64,000 bases of DNA, taken from contig CP016093.1 of the NCBI GenBank assembly GCA_001664005.1, positions 565,001 to 629,000 on the forward strand, written 5' to 3'. Position 1 is the stretch's first letter. Every line of letters begins with the position of its first letter. Both the position numbers and the translations under genes were made by a program. This stretch comes from Rhizobiales bacterium NRL2 (GTDB lineage Bacteria; Pseudomonadota; Alphaproteobacteria; Minwuiales; Minwuiaceae). Below the pieces are notes generated by a model. The model made no database searches. It was not told the origin of the DNA and saw only the letters and a program-made list of their open reading frames with translations. Shown in pieces: positions 61,091 through 64,000 of the stretch.

Positions 61091-62619
61091 ACCAAGGTGA
61101 CGCCGAACTCCCCGCTACACCGAAGCTTCGCGCCACCCGCTTTCGCCTGCACACACAGCACCAGGCGGTGGTCATCATGCGGACCGACTGCCATGTCTGC
61201 CGCGCGGAAGGTCTGGCGTCCAGGTCGCAGGTGGTGGTTTCGTCTGGCGGTCGGGAGGTGCAGGCGACCCTGTTCCAGGTCGAGGGGGACGATCTGCTCG
61301 CCATCGATCAGATTGCCCTCACAGAAACAGCGTGGCAGATCTTGTGCGTCGAAGAAGGCACGGAAGTCACCGTCACGCATGCGCCAGCACTCGAATCCCT
61401 CGCCAGTGTCCGCCGCCGGATCTACGGGAACCGGCTCGACGCGCGTGCCGTTGGGTCGATCGTCAGGGACGTCGCGGCACGCCGCTACACTGATGTGCAT
61501 CTGGCGGCCTTCCTGACGGCGAGCGCGGCTCTTCCTCTCGACGAGCAGGAGACCGTCGATCTGACCGGCGCCATGGTCGAGGTCGGCGAGCGCTTGCGAT
61601 GGGATTCCCTGATCGTAGTCGACAAGCATTGCATCGGCGGGCTCCCTGGCAACCGTACCACCCCGATCGTCGTCGCGATTGTTGCTGCCCAAGGGCTCGT
61701 CATCCCCAAGACCTCGTCGCGCGCAATCACATCGCCTGCAGGTACTGCGGATACCATGGAGACACTTGCTCCGGTTGACCTTGATATCGCAACGCTCCGA
61801 CGCGTCGTGGAAGCCGAGGGCGGCTGCATCGCCTGGGGCGGGGCGATGCATCTGAGCCCCGCCGACGATATTTTCGTCCGCATAGAGCGTGAGCTCGATG
61901 TCGATACCGAGGGACAACTCATCGCGTCTGTCCTGTCGAAGAAGATTGCAGCCGGCTCGACGCACGTCGTCATCGATATCCCGGTCGGACCTACCGCCAA
62001 GGTCCGCAGCGAGGCGTCGGCGCGTCACCTCGCGGAACGGATCAACTCCGTTTCAGCGCGTTTCGGACTCTCGGCCACTTGCATCCTGACCGACGGGTCG
62101 CAACCGGTCGGTCGCGGAATTGGCCCGGCCCTGGAAGCGCTCGATGTCCTCGCGGTTCTCCGTGGTGCGCCCGATGCACCGGATGACCTGCGCCGACGCG
62201 CAACGGCATTGGCTGGCGCCGCCCTGGAGATTGGCGGGAAGGCCGCCAAGGGGGAAGGAGCAGCTGATGCGCTTGCGATCCTTGCGGACGGGCGAGCCTG
62301 GCAGAAGTTCCAGGCCATCTGCGCGGCGCAAGGAGGTATGCGCACGCCGCCGCGGGCGTCCCACGTTCATCCGCTGATCGCACCGCGTGCCGGTCGCATC
62401 GTTCATATCAACAATCGCAAGCTCGCAAGGCTCGCCAAGCTCGCCGGCGCGCCGGAAGCCAAGGCAGCGGGCGTCTACTTGAACGTGAGCCTCGGCCAAG
62501 AGATCGACAATGGCCAAGCGCTGCTCGACATCCACGCGGAAACCGCGGGCGAACTGGCCTATGCGCTGGAATACGCGCAAAGGAGTCCGGACATCATCGA
62601 AGTTGAGCTTTCGTCGTAA
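61087..62619 (+). CDS. AMP phosphorylase / thymidine-phosphorylase family protein
   Basis: 510 aa. The long N-terminal domain (about 80 residues before LASVRRRIYGNRLD) and the motifs VVDKHCIGGLPGNRTTPIVVAIVAAQG, KTSSRAITSPAGTADTMETLAPVDLD, CIAWGGAMHLSPADDIFVRIERELDVD and LTDGSQPVGRGIGPALEALDVL match archaeal AMP phosphorylases better than classical thymidine phosphorylase. AMP phosphorylase turns NMPs into base and ribose 1,5-bisphosphate; thymidine phosphorylase acts on deoxynucleosides. No ribose-1,5-bisphosphate isomerase or RuBisCO is in the window. Confidence 0.85.
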   Translation: MNQGDAELPATPKLRATRFRLHTQHQAVVIMRTDCHVCRAEGLASRSQVVVSSGGREVQATLFQVEGDDLLAIDQIALTETAWQILCVEEGTEVTVTHAPALESLASVRRRIYGNRLDARAVGSIVRDVAARRYTDVHLAAFLTASAALPLDEQETVDLTGAMVEVGERLRWDSLIVVDKHCIGGLPGNRTTPIVVAIVAAQGLVIPKTSSRAITSPAGTADTMETLAPVDLDIATLRRVVEAEGGCIAWGGAMHLSPADDIFVRIERELDVDTEGQLIASVLSKKIAAGSTHVVIDIPVGPTAKVRSEASARHLAERINSVSARFGLSATCILTDGSQPVGRGIGPALEALDVLAVLRGAPDAPDDLRRRATALAGAALEIGGKAAKGEGAADALAILADGRAWQKFQAICAAQGGMRTPPRASHVHPLIAPRAGRIVHINNRKLARLAKLAGAPEAKAAGVYLNVSLGQEIDNGQALLDIHAETAGELAYALEYAQRSPDIIEVELSS

Positions 62620-63071
62620 TGGTCGCTGTCGAGCTTGGATGGCTGAACGCTCTGCGACGCTACCTGATCGCCATGGCGATTGGGAATCTGATCTGGGAGT
62701 TCGCCCATATGCCGCTTTACACGCTGTGGGAAACCGGCACTCCACGCGAGATAGCCTTCTCTGCACTTCACTGCACCGGAGGCGATGTCCTGATTGCGAC
62801 GAGCGCTCTCCTGGCCGCGCTGGTCCTGTTCGGAAGCAGCCACTGGCCGGAGACAAACTATCGTCGTGTGGGGCTTGCCACCGTCCTGATAGGTCTCGGA
62901 TACACCGTCTTCAGCGAGTGGCTCAACATCGAGGTTCGGGAAGCCTGGGCCTATCGTGACCTGATGCCGGTTATCCCGGTAATCAACGCCGGCCTCTCGC
63001 CCATTGCGCAATGGATCGTCCTACCAATCATCGCTTTCTGGTGGGCGGGACCTCGGAAAGAAGCACCATGA
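62619..63071 (+). CDS. Small multi-span membrane protein, function unknown
   Basis: 150 aa starting at the last base of the phosphorylase stop. About four membrane helices (YLIAMAIGNLIWEFAHM, DVLIATSALLAALVLFG, GLATVLIGLGYTVFSEWLN, QWIVLPIIAFWWAG). No family was recognised; relatives seem common near heavy-metal genes. The close packing with genes on both sides marks it as part of the operon. Confidence 0.7.
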   Translation: MVAVELGWLNALRRYLIAMAIGNLIWEFAHMPLYTLWETGTPREIAFSALHCTGGDVLIATSALLAALVLFGSSHWPETNYRRVGLATVLIGLGYTVFSEWLNIEVREAWAYRDLMPVIPVINAGLSPIAQWIVLPIIAFWWAGPRKEAP

Positions 63072-63973
63072 CTCGTTTAACGTCCTTCACCATCTTCCTG
63101 TTTGCTTCTGTCGTTCTTCTCATTATCTCGCCGCTTACCGCTCACGCCCAATCCGGTGTGCCCCTCGCCGACCTGTTGCGATCCACGCATATTCACGGGC
63201 TAGCGGTCGATCGCCCTGACAGCGGTCGTCTGCTTATCGCCACTCATCATGGTTTGCATGCCTTGCGACTTGATACTGGAATGGTCGATCTCGTTTCCGA
63301 GAGGCAGGACGACTTCATGGGTTTCACACCGCACCCGACCGATGCGCCAACGCTTTATGCGAGCGGCCATCCGGCGCGCGGCGGAAACCTCGGTTTCATT
63401 ATCTCGAGAGATGGCGGCCGGTCCTGGTCCAAGCTCGCTGATGGCGTCGACGGTCCGGTCGACTTCCACCAGATGGACGTTAGCAAGGCCGATCCGTCTG
63501 TCATCTACGGCATCTTCGGCAATCTGCAGAAGAGCGCCGACGGCGGGCGTAGCTGGCGCCGGATCGGTCCCGCCCCAGAAGGAATCATTGCTCTCGCGGC
63601 CTCGAGCAAGGCCCCGGACCGGATCTATGCCGCCACGCAACGCGGTCTGGTACTCAGTACTGATGGCGGCCGTCGCTGGCAGCCAGCGCACGAGGCGCGG
63701 CAGGCAGCAACCATGGTGCATGTGACCCCGGACGGTACTATCTACGCCTTCATCGCCGGCACCGGCCTAGTACGCGCCGAGGAGCCGGAGCTCGACTGGA
63801 CGACCCTGGGCGACGGGTTCGATGACGAATTCGTGCTCCACGTCGCAGTCGGTGGAGGAAGAGAGCGCCCAACTCTATACGCCGTGGCCGTCAATCCGAA
63901 AACGCGAATCCAGTCTCTCCATGTGAGCCGTGACGGGGGACAAAGCTGGGCCCCGCTGACAAAGGATAAGTAG
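63068..63973 (+). CDS. Exported BNR/sortilin-repeat protein (F510_1955-like)
   Basis: 301 aa from the ATG at 63068 (4-bp overlap with the preceding gene). Signal peptide about 1-27 (ending AHAQ). The body contains Asp-box (BNR) turns: ISRDGGRSWSKL, KSADGGRSWRRI, LSTDGGRRWQPA and VSRDGGQSWAPL, giving a beta-propeller. It is probably periplasmic or surface-bound; relatives are called glycosyl-hydrolase-like without proof of activity. It completes this plus-strand run in the window. Confidence 0.75.
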   Translation: MTRLTSFTIFLFASVVLLIISPLTAHAQSGVPLADLLRSTHIHGLAVDRPDSGRLLIATHHGLHALRLDTGMVDLVSERQDDFMGFTPHPTDAPTLYASGHPARGGNLGFIISRDGGRSWSKLADGVDGPVDFHQMDVSKADPSVIYGIFGNLQKSADGGRSWRRIGPAPEGIIALAASSKAPDRIYAATQRGLVLSTDGGRRWQPAHEARQAATMVHVTPDGTIYAFIAGTGLVRAEEPELDWTTLGDGFDDEFVLHVAVGGGRERPTLYAVAVNPKTRIQSLHVSRDGGQSWAPLTKDK

Positions 63974-63978
63974 AGGAC

Positions 63979-64000
63979 ATGGCGTGTTTCGTCGCCCGCA
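63979..64000 (+). CDS. Possible start of a further gene, cut by the window end
   Basis: An ATG at 63979 follows the BNR gene stop by 5 bp and reads MACFVAR to the end of the window. Too little is present to name it. Confidence 0.2.

Overview
The window is high-GC DNA from a free-living bacterium, most likely an alphaproteobacterium of the Rhodospirillales type. The evidence is a DUF2336 protein, degenerate GGDEF/EAL proteins, a class II copper nitrite reductase with pseudoazurin and NnrS/NnrU, and many CoA-ester and dioxygenase genes. No rRNA, tRNA, CRISPR array or intact transposase was recognised, and no genus is claimed.

Layout. 1-13 kb: a cut-off MaoC-type dehydratase diverging from an IclR regulator with operator-like palindromes, a TauD-type dioxygenase, an MDR oxidoreductase, a DEAD-box helicase and msrB. 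A membrane histidine kinase follows, bracketed by two related degenerate GGDEF/EAL proteins. Then come three coupled genes: GT4 glycosyltransferase, HprK-related kinase and PqqD-like protein. 13-28 kb: crotonase, DUF2336 protein, DUF3565-DUF1971 fusion, clpB, MOSC protein, asd, three small or PAS-domain proteins, a divergent APH-type kinase / TetR pair with a double palindromic operator, a DUF7064-like protein, a second crotonase and a GST. 26.7-32.8 kb: a nitrite/NO cluster (nnrS with a DUF1858 protein, a Crp/Fnr regulator, nirK, pseudoazurin, nnrU). Two TTG-N8-CAA boxes sit in front of its two transcription units, and a cfa gene in the middle is flanked by two copies of the 5' end of the crp gene. 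32.8-36.6 kb: an overlapping operon of a YciB-like protein, a penicillin acylase homologue and a dienelactone-hydrolase-like protein.

36.9-44.1 kb (minus strand) is the most interesting part. It carries larC, larB and larE (nickel-pincer nucleotide cofactor synthesis), a MoCF-domain protein, a strongly diverged LarA-like protein, a ferredoxin/BFD-type Fe-S protein, a NadC-like quinolinate phosphoribosyltransferase and a NadD homologue. NadC plus NadD make nicotinic acid adenine dinucleotide, which is the substrate of LarB. The locus could therefore make its own cofactor from the quinolinate level down for a nickel-pincer enzyme of unknown substrate.

45.3-64 kb looks like an acquired stress/metal island: it is visibly less GC-rich and has a tRNA-Ser-like fragment at its left edge. 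It holds an ATP-grasp-like protein, an archaeal-type (type II) GAPDH, an EamA exporter and a copper cassette (Cys/His-rich small protein, DUF2933 protein, ICMT-like methyltransferase, Met-rich periplasmic protein, CPH-type P1B ATPase). A tightly coupled run follows: APC permease, acetate kinase, phosphoketolase, PRPP synthetase (archaeal-like), beta-CASP metallo-RNase, AMP/thymidine phosphorylase, a membrane protein and a BNR-repeat protein. Together these could turn RNA and nucleotides into pentose phosphates, acetyl phosphate and ATP under stress; that reading is an inference.
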